Shown here piece by piece: positions 1 to 8,815 of a stretch of 64,000 bases of DNA. A program made the translations under genes and the position numbers. Origin of the DNA: Veronia pacifica (GTDB lineage Bacteria > Pseudomonadota > Gammaproteobacteria > Enterobacterales > Vibrionaceae); NCBI RefSeq assembly GCF_001707825.1, contig NZ_LYBM01000022.1, positions 18,762-82,761 of the forward strand, given 5' to 3'. Position 1 is the stretch's first letter. Each line of letters opens with the position of its first letter. The notes beneath the pieces were generated by a model, which saw only the letters and a list, made by a program, of their open reading frames with translations, was not told where the DNA came from and made no database searches.

Positions 1-2929
1 CAGTATTGAGTAACAATACCGTGTGAATTCCCGATGACTCCGGTAGAACAAATACATCGGTTTGAATAGCTGTAGTGATCCCCCTGACTCTAAAGTTGAG
101 ATTACCGCTATAGTGGCCTTTGCTGTTGCTCGCATCAGGAAGGGGGGTGATCAAAAAGTCTTCCAATACATGTCGTTCTATCTGCTCAGGTTTCAGAGAA
201 AATAATCTGCCACTCGCATCATTGGCATACTTGATACGGCCATTATCATGAACACAAATGATGGACTCAGGCACTGTATCTAATAGATTGAGAAGACGGT
301 TTTGCGTTTCTATCAGCCCGGCCTCCGCTTGTTCACGAAGGTGGATTTCGTGTTGAAGAGCCTGATTTTGCTCCCGTTCTCTGTCTGTTAGATGAGCGTC
401 AATATATGCGCGGATCCTCGCACTTATTTCGTTCTTGTTGAATGGCTTGGCAAGATAGTCATTTGCCCCCACATCGAAGCCCTTTATCCGATCCTGCATC
501 TGGGTTAACGCCGACAGCATGATAATTGGAAGTTCGGTTTTAGTATGGTGTTCTCTGAGATGCTGACAGACATCATAGCCGCTTAGCTCTGGCATCATGA
601 CATCAAGCAACAGCATTTGTGGCTTGCGAAGTGTGACCATTTCTATTGCCTGCCGACCATTTTCTGCGGTGATCACCCGGTATCCCTCAAGTTTCAGGAA
701 GTTTTTGAGGATTTGCAGATTTACAGGTTCGTCGTCGACCACCAGGATGAGAGGAGCTTCTGAATTTTCTTCTTCTTTGTCTTCACTGTGGAAGGTTTCT
801 TGTGGGGCCGGCACACTAAAGTGGTGGCGTTTATCACTTTGCTGACGCTGATCAATTTCACCTTTTGAAGCCAGTGGCAATGTAAAACTGAACGTTGTAC
901 CAATCATTGGCTGGCTACTGACATACAGCTGACCGTCCATGATTTCAATCAGCTTACGGCTTATTGACAAGCCCAGTCCTGCACCCTGTCGATAATTCGA
1001 TGCGGTTTGTCTGGCCTGTGTCAGGGGTTCAAATATATAGTCAATTTCTTCGCTTGGAATACCTTGTCCGGTATCCATAACCTGTATTTGGACACTGTCG
1101 TTGACCGCATCAGCCTTGATAATAACTTTCCCCTCATCGGTGTACTTGATGGCATTACCGACGAGGTTATATAAGACCTGTTCCAGACGTTGCTCATCTG
1201 CTTTTACAAGAGGTAAATCAATCGGCATCTGATTGATAATTCGGACAGGTTTGTTGCCAATCAAATGGCTAGACAGTTCTATGACAAGCCGGACGGCGCT
1301 TGAGGTGTCTACCGCTTCCAAATGCATATCCAGTTCACCGTAACGCATTTTGTGGTAGTCCAGTAAGTCGTCGACCAGACTCGACAGCCGCTGACCACTA
1401 CTGATCATCATTTGCAGCTGACTTTTCTGCTGATCTGGCACGTTCCCTTCGATACCGGCCAGCATAGACTCAGCCATACCCACCATGCCATGTAGCGGTG
1501 TTCTGAGCTCATGAGAGGTTGTTGCGAGGAAGTCATCCTTCATCTTATCCGCTTGCTTCAGCTCAGAGTTTTTTGTCTGGATAAGGGCGATATTTTCCTC
1601 AAGCTTGGTGTTTTGTTCTTTTATTAACGCCAGTTTATCTGATATTGAACGCTGCATCCGGGCAAAGCTGGTCGCCAGCCGGCCAATTTCATCCCGTCTG
1701 TCGGTATAGGCTATTTCTTGGTCCATATCACCGGCAGAGACTTGTTCAGCCGCCCAAGTCAGTCTGAGCAGTGGAGACGTGATGGAGTTGGATAAAAGAT
1801 GTGAGGCGAGTACCACAAGAATAATCGCTGAGACCATGACGACAACAAAGATTTTTTCTAGTTGAGAAATACGGGCAAACGCTTCTTCTTCTGGCAGTTC
1901 TAGAACCAATCCCCACTGGTGGCCCAGAATACTGACGGGAGCATAAGCACTGAGCACTCTCTTCCCATCAAAGTTCTCAAAACTACCCACGCCTGTTTGA
2001 CCATCTATTGCTTCATCAATGGCTTGGCTTTGCAGTTCAGTTACCTTAAGTGTTTCTGACGGGTTACGCAGAATATGGTCCTGGCCAACAAGTAGGGTTT
2101 TCACAAAGCCCTGTGCTTGATCGCGGCTCAACATGTTAGCCATTGCCGTATCTGGCAATCGGAACATGATATAACTATGCAGATAGTCATTTTGAGTGAT
2201 TGATGTGGCAAACCAAGCTGTGCGATTACCTTGTTCATCTTGTGAAAAATCAGTAAAGATGATCGGCTTTTGGTCATTAATTGACGCGTTTTTTACTCTG
2301 GCTCGCTGACTATTTTTTTCTTCCAACCACAATTTGGTTTTTTTCTGGAGCTCAGCGAAGGCTTTACCTACTGGCTTCTCTTGCCATTTAGGATCGAGCA
2401 GTCTCTCGGTAAAAGCATCCCCACGCCTTGCCGAATAGACCACATCCCCTTTCAAATCAATAAGCAGTGCATCGTCAAAGTCTGATCGTTTCAAATACTC
2501 AAGGTAAGGACGGTTATATCGATTAAACGCCATGGCATAATTGCCACTATATTGTTGGTTGCCGATATTAATATTGTCAAAGCCCTGATTTAGGTAGCGC
2601 TCGCGAATCAGTTTTCTCTTTTCCTCAGACATTTCAAGAAACTGTGCATATGCGCCAACCAAACCGTAAAAACGTCCGCCGCTGTTTGTGGCAAGCTCTG
2701 AAGAAGCGAAAATATCGATATCCAGCCTACGGTCATTGAAGTAATTAATCAGTTGCTCTTTTTGATTACTCCTGAGCGAAGCCATATGGTTGGTGCTTTG
2801 ATCCCTCAGATCGCTGGTATGCGACTGAAGGAAAAATAAGGCAAGCAAGGTAAGCGGTGTAATGCTTAATACCAAAAAGGCAATCATCAGGGTGTGTTGA
2901 AGCCTTTTGAACTTTTGTTGTTTCTTCAT
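1..2929 (-). CDS. Hybrid sensor histidine kinase/response regulator, C-terminus beyond window
   Basis: Large two-component hybrid kinase read from 2929 down past base 1, so the C-terminus is missing (about 976 residues visible). Order seen: N-terminal membrane helix (about residues 15-33), a roughly 320-residue extracytoplasmic sensor region that looks like a double-Cache domain, a second helix near 360-380, HAMP, HisKA with the phospho-acceptor in SHELRTPLHG (His473), HATPase with DTGQGIPSEE and GAGLGLSISRKL, a receiver domain with Asp776 in LLLDVMMPE, then a short coiled segment and a PAS-like domain running to the edge. The only in-frame start before an upstream stop (near 3047) is the ATG at 2929; its ribosome site is poor. 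It sits just downstream of rsmC on the same strand but after a gap of about 350 bases, so it is probably transcribed on its own. The ligand is unknown. The family call is firm; the specific role is not. Confidence 0.9.
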   Translation of the reverse strand, partial: MKKQQKFKRLQHTLMIAFLVLSITPLTLLALFFLQSHTSDLRDQSTNHMASLRSNQKEQLINYFNDRRLDIDIFASSELATNSGGRFYGLVGAYAQFLEMSEEKRKLIRERYLNQGFDNINIGNQQYSGNYAMAFNRYNRPYLEYLKRSDFDDALLIDLKGDVVYSARRGDAFTERLLDPKWQEKPVGKAFAELQKKTKLWLEEKNSQRARVKNASINDQKPIIFTDFSQDEQGNRTAWFATSITQNDYLHSYIMFRLPDTAMANMLSRDQAQGFVKTLLVGQDHILRNPSETLKVTELQSQAIDEAIDGQTGVGSFENFDGKRVLSAYAPVSILGHQWGLVLELPEEEAFARISQLEKIFVVVMVSAIILVVLASHLLSNSITSPLLRLTWAAEQVSAGDMDQEIAYTDRRDEIGRLATSFARMQRSISDKLALIKEQNTKLEENIALIQTKNSELKQADKMKDDFLATTSHELRTPLHGMVGMAESMLAGIEGNVPDQQKSQLQMMISSGQRLSSLVDDLLDYHKMRYGELDMHLEAVDTSSAVRLVIELSSHLIGNKPVRIINQMPIDLPLVKADEQRLEQVLYNLVGNAIKYTDEGKVIIKADAVNDSVQIQVMDTGQGIPSEEIDYIFEPLTQARQTASNYRQGAGLGLSISRKLIEIMDGQLYVSSQPMIGTTFSFTLPLASKGEIDQRQQSDKRHHFSVPAPQETFHSEDKEEENSEAPLILVVDDEPVNLQILKNFLKLEGYRVITAENGRQAIEMVTLRKPQMLLLDVMMPELSGYDVCQHLREHHTKTELPIIMLSALTQMQDRIKGFDVGANDYLAKPFNKNEISARIRAYIDAHLTDREREQNQALQHEIHLREQAEAGLIETQNRLLNLLDTVPESIICVHDNGRIKYANDASGRLFSLKPEQIERHVLEDFLITPLPDASNSKGHYSGNLNFRVRGITTAIQTDVFVLPESSGIHTVLLLNT

Positions 2930-3284
2930 TTTTTTGCCCGGGGGATTGAGACTGGCTGGCTGTTTGTTCTTCTCGCTGAGAGCTTGTCCAAGCTCTTGCA
3001 GACAGAAGGTTTGATTTTGGAATGTTTCATGTCGCTATTCAAATCGCATGTCATCTTTCATACTTGCAGTCTTGAGACATTTTCAGCGTACCGTTTCACC
3101 TACTTTCGTCTCTAGTGATGGCGTTTTACACCTTAGTATTCGGATGTACTTAAATTGGCAGCAATGTTGGCGGCATTTTTGACTGATGAAGGATAATTGG
3201 CAAGGAATTGTCGTTGTTAACGCGGGTAAGTTGGCAAAATTGACGGATTTAACGGGCTGCTACTGAGTAGCAACCCGGTAGTGA
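2930..3284. other. Intergenic region between sensor kinase and rsmC
   Basis: About 355 bases without a convincing gene. It should hold the promoter of the sensor kinase on the minus strand. The rsmC-proximal end carries a hairpin listed separately. An open frame crossing it on the plus strand overlaps the start of the kinase and has no family features. Confidence 0.6.
3254..3276 (-). terminator. Hairpin just after rsmC
   Basis: A stem of about ten pairs (GGGTTGCTAC with GTAGCAGCCC on the minus strand, loop TCA) begins 9 bases after the rsmC stop. There is no clear T-run after it, so it may be a weak terminator or an mRNA 3'-end stabiliser. Confidence 0.45.
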
Positions 3285-4307
3285 CTACATTTTTTGAGCC
3301 TGATAAATCGCAAATTTAGATGTTTTGGCTGTGACGTTACACTCTCCCAGTGCAGCCTCAATGAGCGGCGGATAGCGAAGGAAGCTGTTGGCGACTATCG
3401 TAATTTGACCTTTGGTAGTGAGATAACTGGGCGCATCCTTGATGAAGGTCTCTGTGGCAGCATAGTAAGTTTTCAGCCCGGCATGGAAGGGGGGATTACT
3501 CACGATGAAGTCAAACGAATCGCTGACGGAGCTGTAGACATCCGATGCAGAAACGGTTCCGTCAATTTCGTTAAATCTCAGAGTTTCTTCTGCGGATGCT
3601 ACTGCCAGTGCACTGACATCAACCATGTGGATATCTGCGTCAGCGAAGCGGCTCTTTATGACGGCGCCTATTACACCAGCCCCACAGCCAAAGTCTAACA
3701 CTTTACCTTTAATTTTTGGCAAGTTATCCAAAAGTAAGCGGCTACCCACATCCAGTTCATTTTGGCTAAAAACACCGGGTAAGGCACGGATAGTGAGAGA
3801 GGTTTCTCCCAGTGATAATGGGTAACTTTTAAACCAATCCTGCTTGGAGAAGGGATTGGGTACTTGCTGGCATTGTCCCCAATAAAAACTGCAGCGACGA
3901 GCACTGTCAAACTTGGTAACTTTGCCGTAAGGTGCGAACATCTTTTCAATGCTTTTTACACCGCTACGGTTTTCTCCCACAACACAGATTTCACAGTGGC
4001 TGGCACACCTGTCCATGAGCATTGCCAGTAGATACTCTGCTTCAGCTTTTGCTTTTGGCCAGTAAAGTAACACCAAATCTATGTTTTTGTTTTCGGGATA
4101 TTCTGCGCCAAAGTAAGTATTAACCGCCGAGTAGCTTGCCATTTTGTTAGCAAACGCGAGGTTAGTGGTGAAGACAGATACACTGGCTGCGGTATCACAG
4201 AGTTCTGTTGCGAACGTATCTTCCAGTTCGCCTGCCAGCAGAACGTGCTTACCTTCGAAATAGTCTAGTTGACGAGCCACAACCTGGCTGGGAGTGCTGT
4301 AGGACAT
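3285..4307 (-). CDS. rsmC: 16S rRNA (guanine(1207)-N2)-methyltransferase RsmC
   Basis: RsmC methylates N2 of G1207 in helix 34 of 16S rRNA using S-adenosylmethionine, acting on the 30S subunit. The 340-residue protein has the usual two-lobed form: a degenerate N-terminal methyltransferase-like half and a catalytic C-terminal half with the SAM-binding motif VLDFGCGAGVIG (about residues 203-214) and the catalytic N-P-P-F motif in SNPPFHAG (about 268-275). Length fits the family. The ATG start has AGAGG about 7 bases upstream. It lies between a sensor kinase and a PerM-family gene, all on the minus strand, each separated by 85 bases or more. Confidence 0.95.
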   Translation of the reverse strand: MSYSTPSQVVARQLDYFEGKHVLLAGELEDTFATELCDTAASVSVFTTNLAFANKMASYSAVNTYFGAEYPENKNIDLVLLYWPKAKAEAEYLLAMLMDRCASHCEICVVGENRSGVKSIEKMFAPYGKVTKFDSARRCSFYWGQCQQVPNPFSKQDWFKSYPLSLGETSLTIRALPGVFSQNELDVGSRLLLDNLPKIKGKVLDFGCGAGVIGAVIKSRFADADIHMVDVSALAVASAEETLRFNEIDGTVSASDVYSSVSDSFDFIVSNPPFHAGLKTYYAATETFIKDAPSYLTTKGQITIVANSFLRYPPLIEAALGECNVTAKTSKFAIYQAQKM

Positions 4308-4392
4308 GTTTGCCTCTGTTCAAAAAATCCGGCGCGCATTGTCCCACAAAGCCCTGTCTGTGGGAACATGCGTCCATTCAGCCTTGATCAGA

Positions 4393-5484
4393 TCACGAGT
4401 TATCCTGTTTATCCAGAAACTGATGGAACTCAATCTCGTACATATGGAATAAGACGAGTGTGACGCTGAAAACTATTGGTCCGTATATCAGGCCCATCAG
4501 TCCAAATGCATGAAGGCCACCGAGCAGCGAGAAGAAGATGAGCAGGGTATTCATACCAGAGTTGCCCTGCATCAGCAGAGGTCTCAGTAGATTATCAACT
4601 GAGCCTACTACCACTGCACCCCAAATCACGAGAAACAATGCCCACTGCCAGTCACCGATGAGGAATAGATAAATTGCTGATGGAAGCCATATCAGTGTGG
4701 TACCAACGACGGGGATAAATGAGGCGAATGCCATCATGGTACCCCAGAACAGCCCTGGAAAGCCTGCCAGCCACATAGCAAATCCACCCAATATTCCCTG
4801 AGCAAGTGCGGTGAGAAATGAACCCAGTACGGCTGATTTTGCTACTTTTTCAACTTCATCTAGCAAGGTATCTTCCTGACTGCGCGAGAGAGGGATCACG
4901 TGCCTGAGGGTCTGAATAATCTTTTCATGGTCGCGGAGCAAGAAAAACAGGACAAAAAGCATCAACAAAAAGTTAATGAATACACCCGTGATGTCACCAA
5001 CAAACTTAGAGCTGAGGCCGAGCATCTGCCCACTGAATTTTGACAGGGTGCTGGCTGCATTCTGCGCTATTTCCTGCGCAGAAATAGGGTCTATGGGTAA
5101 GGTGTTGACCAGATCAATGACGTAAGTAACTTGTGGTGAATCCAGAATGACTTTTGCTCCACCAGAGGAAAACCATGCGTAACTGTCAGTGAAAAATCGC
5201 AGGCTCTGATTGAGGATGGCTGCGAAGACAAACGCCAGAGGAATAATGATGATGAACGTCAGTAAGGTACAAGATAATGCAGCAGCCGTGTTCGCTCTAT
5301 TCGGTATTTTCTTCTGTATCCAGCCATGAAGCGGTGCGCAGAGCAAGGAAACGATAAACGCCAACACAATAGAGCCCACATAAGGCTCAATAAGCGTATA
5401 ACAGGCATAAAAGGCAACCAATAAAGCTGCAATTAACGTCCAATGGCGAACTTCTATTTTTATTGGTGAGTCCACGATATCCAT
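4393..5484 (-). CDS. AI-2E/PerM-family multi-spanning membrane protein
   Basis: A 363-residue inner-membrane protein of the AI-2E transporter family (Pfam AI-2E_transport; relatives are YdiK, PerM and TqsA). The pattern fits: two or three N-terminal helices (about residues 15-55), another pair around 65-95, a soluble amphipathic stretch (about 105-160), then a set of hydrophobic helices to about residue 345 with the conserved region around FWGTMMAFASFIPVVG. Most members have no proven AI-2 transport role, so substrate is not assigned. The ATG used has GAGGA directly against it; a GTG three codons in (5475) has better ribosome-site spacing and could be the true start. It lies upstream of rsmC and downstream of hemL on the same strand. 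Confidence 0.85.
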   Translation of the reverse strand: MDIVDSPIKIEVRHWTLIAALLVAFYACYTLIEPYVGSIVLAFIVSLLCAPLHGWIQKKIPNRANTAAALSCTLLTFIIIIPLAFVFAAILNQSLRFFTDSYAWFSSGGAKVILDSPQVTYVIDLVNTLPIDPISAQEIAQNAASTLSKFSGQMLGLSSKFVGDITGVFINFLLMLFVLFFLLRDHEKIIQTLRHVIPLSRSQEDTLLDEVEKVAKSAVLGSFLTALAQGILGGFAMWLAGFPGLFWGTMMAFASFIPVVGTTLIWLPSAIYLFLIGDWQWALFLVIWGAVVVGSVDNLLRPLLMQGNSGMNTLLIFFSLLGGLHAFGLMGLIYGPIVFSVTLVLFHMYEIEFHQFLDKQDNS

Positions 5485-5677
5485 TCCTCAGGTTTGTCTG
5501 TAAATCTGGTGAAAAGCGAGTGTATCAATGTATGATACGCATCAGACTTTACAGGAAAAAGAGCATATTTAATGGGATGTTGTGAAGGAAAGTGCAAGTC
5601 AGAGAAAAAATATCGTCCCGGGATGGTGACATGTCTGGCAGTGGTTGTACTTATAATGGTTGCCTGGTTCTGGCAGT

Positions 5678-5705
5678 AAAAAAACGGCGCGATGCGCGTT
5701 TTTTT
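5678..5705 (-). terminator. Rho-independent terminator after hemL
   Basis: A-rich flank, short GC stem (CGGCGC/GCGCG around GAT) and T-run on both strands. It begins within a few bases of the hemL stop, so on the minus strand it ends the hemL transcript. Confidence 0.75.
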
Positions 5706-5709
5706 ATAT

Positions 5710-7002
5710 TTATTGCTCGGTCGAAAGAATATGAAACGCCTGATCTGCTGCTGCCAGTGTCGCCTCAATTTCCTTATCGCCATGTGCCAGTGACGTAAAG
5801 CTCGCTTCAAAGGCTGAAGGTGCGAGGTAAACCCCTCTTTCTAACATCAGGTGGAAAAAGCGTTTGAATTTATCGATGCTACATTGCTGCACATCAGCAA
5901 AACTGGTCACTTGCTCTTTATCAGTGAAGAAGAAGCCAAACATGCCACCTACCTGATTAATTGCAAGAGGTACACCATGTCGGTCTGCGGCCTCTTTAAA
6001 GCCCAGGGCAAGGCGTTTAGTGATTTCGGCAAGGTGTTGTTCGTTTCCTTCAGCCCTTAAAATGGACAGCGCTGTGGTGCCTGCCGCCATTGCAATTGGG
6101 TTTCCTGATAAGGTACCTGCCTGATAAACAGGTCCGGTTGGAGCAATGTATTCCATTACTTCACGACGGCCGCCAAAGGCTCCAACTGGCATCCCGCCAC
6201 CAATTACCTTACCCAGAGTAGTGAGGTCGGGTTTAACCCCGTAGTGTGCCTGAGCACCGCCCAGTGCCACGCGGAATCCAGTCATTACCTCATCAAAAAT
6301 CAACAGTGCGCCGAATTGGTCACACAGCTCACGCAGTCCTTCGAGGAAGCCGGGCTGAGGCGGTATACAGTTCATATTACCGGCTACTGGCTCGACAATA
6401 ATGCAGGAAATATCCTCTGGGTAAGCATCAAACATTTCTCGTACAGACGTCAGGTCGTTGAAGGTACAGGTTAGGGTGTGCTTGGCAAAATCAGCGGGAA
6501 CACCCGGTGATGTCGGTTCGCCAAGGGTAAGGGCACCAGAGCCTGCTTTAACCAACAGACAATCCGCGTGGCCATGATAATTGCCTTCAAACTTGATGAA
6601 TTTGTCTCGTCCGGTAAAGCCGCGGGCGAGACGGATCGCGCTCATGGTTGCCTCAGTGCCTGAATTCACCATGCGAACCATTTCCATCGAAGGAACTATT
6701 TCGCTGACCAGTTCTGCAAGGGTGATCTCGCGTGCTGTCGGTGCACCAAAACTCAAACCATTCTGGGCTGCTGACACTACTGCGTCTCTGATAGCCGGGT
6801 GGTTATGCCCGAGAATCATGGGACCCCATGAACCAATAAAATCAATATATGCTTTGCCGTCGGCATCGTAAATGTATGCACCGTCGGCGCGCTCTACAAA
6901 GATAGGGTCTCCGCCTACACCTGCGAAAGCGCGGACTGGCGAGTTTACACCGCCGGGAATGGTTCTTTTGGCTTGCTGGAATAACTCAGCGGATTTGGTC
7001 AT
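5710..7002 (-). CDS. hemL: Glutamate-1-semialdehyde 2,1-aminomutase HemL
   Basis: PLP enzyme that converts glutamate-1-semialdehyde to 5-aminolevulinate, the committed precursor of haem, sirohaem and cobalamin in the C5 pathway; cytosolic dimer. The 430-residue protein matches the family from end to end. Visible motifs are the N-terminal [26 protein letters not shown] for PLP phosphate binding (about 113-127), the FDEVMTGFR strand with the PLP-pyridine Asp (about 236-244), and the Schiff-base lysine Lys265 in TLGKVIGGG. The ATG has AGGAACC upstream. hemL is divergent from erpA with 282 bases between them; both serve metallo-cofactor supply. A terminator follows directly. Confidence 0.97.
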   Translation of the reverse strand: MTKSAELFQQAKRTIPGGVNSPVRAFAGVGGDPIFVERADGAYIYDADGKAYIDFIGSWGPMILGHNHPAIRDAVVSAAQNGLSFGAPTAREITLAELVSEIVPSMEMVRMVNSGTEATMSAIRLARGFTGRDKFIKFEGNYHGHADCLLVKAGSGALTLGEPTSPGVPADFAKHTLTCTFNDLTSVREMFDAYPEDISCIIVEPVAGNMNCIPPQPGFLEGLRELCDQFGALLIFDEVMTGFRVALGGAQAHYGVKPDLTTLGKVIGGGMPVGAFGGRREVMEYIAPTGPVYQAGTLSGNPIAMAAGTTALSILRAEGNEQHLAEITKRLALGFKEAADRHGVPLAINQVGGMFGFFFTDKEQVTSFADVQQCSIDKFKRFFHLMLERGVYLAPSAFEASFTSLAHGDKEIEATLAAADQAFHILSTEQ

Positions 7003-7284
7003 GGTAGGTTCCTGAGCTTAATGTTCTGTTTTATACACTGGCCGCATTGTACCGAAAATAAGGACTTACTGGCGAGTCTAATATTATCTCTCCCCGAAGG
7101 TGAAAAAGAAGCGGCAAAAATGGCTTGAAAACGTTTTGTGTTATTGTTGCTACGCGGCTGGAGTCACTCGTTGCGTAATAAATGAGAGAAGTTTCGCGAT
7201 GAGGTATCGTTTGGCTAATGCTTGAACGATAGCAGTCGGTAAGAGATAATAGTGAGATAAACGCGTTTAATTTGTGAGGTAACA

Positions 7285-7626
7285 ATGAGTGATACCAATT
7301 TGCCGTTGCAGTTTTCCGAAGTAGCGGCGAACAAGGTAAAAACGCTGATTTCTGAAGAAGAGAACCCGAATCTGAAATTGCGTGTGTATATCACCGGTGG
7401 TGGTTGCAGCGGCTTTCAATATGGCTTCACTTTCGATGAAAGTGTCAATGAGGGCGATACCACAATAGAAAAAAGCGGCGTGACTCTCGTTGTCGATCCT
7501 ATGAGTTTGCAATATTTAATTGGCGGTATTGTAGATTACACAGAAGGGTTAGAAGGATCACGTTTTTTTGTAAATAATCCCAACGCTACGACAACTTGTG
7601 GCTGTGGTGCCTCGTTCAGTGTATAA
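7285..7626 (+). CDS. erpA: Iron-sulfur cluster insertion protein ErpA
   Basis: A-type Fe-S carrier that delivers clusters to apo-proteins such as IspG/IspH. The 113-residue protein has the three conserved cysteines: Cys41 in [10 protein letters not shown] and the C-terminal pair Cys105/Cys107 in [10 protein letters not shown]. The motif [11 protein letters not shown] and the position beside hemL point to ErpA rather than IscA or SufA. The ATG is preceded by GAGG at good spacing. It is divergent from hemL and is followed, after a perfect inverted repeat, by an RND efflux pair that is probably a separate unit. Confidence 0.96.
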   Translation: MSDTNLPLQFSEVAANKVKTLISEEENPNLKLRVYITGGGCSGFQYGFTFDESVNEGDTTIEKSGVTLVVDPMSLQYLIGGIVDYTEGLEGSRFFVNNPNATTTCGCGASFSV

Positions 7627-7637
7627 AAGATGAGATT

Positions 7638-7669
7638 TTGATGCGGATAATAGAATCTATCCGCATCAA
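7638..7669. repeat. Perfect 12-bp inverted repeat between erpA and RND adaptor
   Basis: TTGATGCGGATA, eight-base spacer, TATCCGCATCAA. It starts 12 bases after the erpA stop and ends 43 bases before the adaptor ATG. No T-run follows, so it is not a standard intrinsic terminator. It could be an RNA 3'-end hairpin or an operator for the efflux genes. Confidence 0.8.
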
Positions 7670-7711
7670 TGAAACGTAGTCTTCGCATTCAACTCAGAGG
7701 ATTAGAGAACA

Positions 7712-8806
7712 ATGCCGAAAGAAGGCCCCTCATTTTTTACACATATTTTTTCACGCCGTCCTTGGATCATCTCAGTCGCTACCCTTGCACTTCTCGTCGC
7801 TTGGGTCGCAAATGGACAGCAGTCTCCCACTTCCCCAGATGCACAAAAACAGTCAGATGTTCCTCTGGCACGAGTCAGCTACGACACCTTTATATCTAAA
7901 CCCATCGTCCGCAGTATCTCCTTGTACGGTAAAACTATGCCAAATCGGCAATTATCGTTGCGCACCGAGGTGTCAGCGAAGGTAATTGCGGTCAACGTGA
8001 AAAAAGGTATGAGGGTAAGCAAAGGCGATCTTATTGTCACTCTCGACAAAACAGACCGCCCAATACAGCTCCAGCGTGCCCAGTCGCTACTTAACGTAAG
8101 GCAGAAAGAATTTAACGCTGCGAAATCGTTGAAAAAGAAAGGCCTGCAGGGTGAAGTCTCGTTTTCCCGTGCACAGGCTAACCTGACAGATGCCAAAGCG
8201 ACGGTTGAAAACCTTCGACTCGCTCTTGCACGTACCGAAATCCGCGCGCCTTTCGATGGTGTCGTCGATAAAATTGATGTTGAGCTTGGTGATTATGCTC
8301 GCTCCGGTGATCCAGTCGCATCATTGGTTGACCTCGATCCACTTCTGATTAAAGCCAACGTCAGTGAACGTCATATCGAACAAGTCAAAACCGGTACACA
8401 GACAAAAGTTCGCCTACTCAATGACGAGATTCGCGACGCAACTCTCCGTTACCAATCAAGTGTGTCTTCCGCGCAAACAAATACTTTTGATGTAGAATTT
8501 GAATTATCCAATCCAGATTTTGCACTACCTGCTGGCATGAGTACAGAGGTTGAATTGCCGCTTGAAGAAAGCATGGCAGTGAAAGTAACCCCAGCAATGC
8601 TGGCGCTCGATGGCAAGGGTAACCTTGGCGTGAAAACGCTGGTTGGAGACCGGGTGAAATTTGTACCGATTAATTTGGTCAAATCTGAAAGTGATGGTGT
8701 ATGGCTCGCTGGTTTGGGACAGAAAGTGGACCTGATAACCAAGGGGCAAGGCTTTGTCCGCGATGGTGACCAAGTGATTGCCGTTCATTCCCCGATTCAG
8801 CCATAA
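7712..8806 (+). CDS. RND efflux periplasmic adaptor (membrane-fusion protein)
   Basis: The 364-residue adaptor bridges an inner-membrane RND pump and an outer-membrane channel, probably TolC encoded elsewhere. Seen: N-terminal hydrophobic anchor (about residues 18-35) with no lipobox cysteine, a barrel-sandwich half motif (about 88-115), an alpha-helical hairpin with RAQSLLNVRQKEF and ARTEIRAPFDGVVDK (about 125-190), beta-barrel and membrane-proximal domains after that. Length and order fit the HlyD/AcrA group. The ATG has GAGG about 14 bases upstream. The pump gene begins 9 bases after this stop, whose TAA is part of the pump's AAGGAGG site, so the two are co-translated. Substrate is unknown. 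Confidence 0.92.
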   Translation: MPKEGPSFFTHIFSRRPWIISVATLALLVAWVANGQQSPTSPDAQKQSDVPLARVSYDTFISKPIVRSISLYGKTMPNRQLSLRTEVSAKVIAVNVKKGMRVSKGDLIVTLDKTDRPIQLQRAQSLLNVRQKEFNAAKSLKKKGLQGEVSFSRAQANLTDAKATVENLRLALARTEIRAPFDGVVDKIDVELGDYARSGDPVASLVDLDPLLIKANVSERHIEQVKTGTQTKVRLLNDEIRDATLRYQSSVSSAQTNTFDVEFELSNPDFALPAGMSTEVELPLEESMAVKVTPAMLALDGKGNLGVKTLVGDRVKFVPINLVKSESDGVWLAGLGQKVDLITKGQGFVRDGDQVIAVHSPIQP

Positions 8807-8815
8807 GGAGGCGTT

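Noticed and set aside
2894..3115. 73-codon plus-strand frame resembling a hydrophobic small protein
   Set aside because: It starts antisense to the first residues of the sensor kinase, and has no ribosome site.
5460..5810. 116-codon minus-strand frame overlapping hemL end and PerM-family start
   Set aside because: Crosses the hemL terminator in another frame; no ribosome site or domain.
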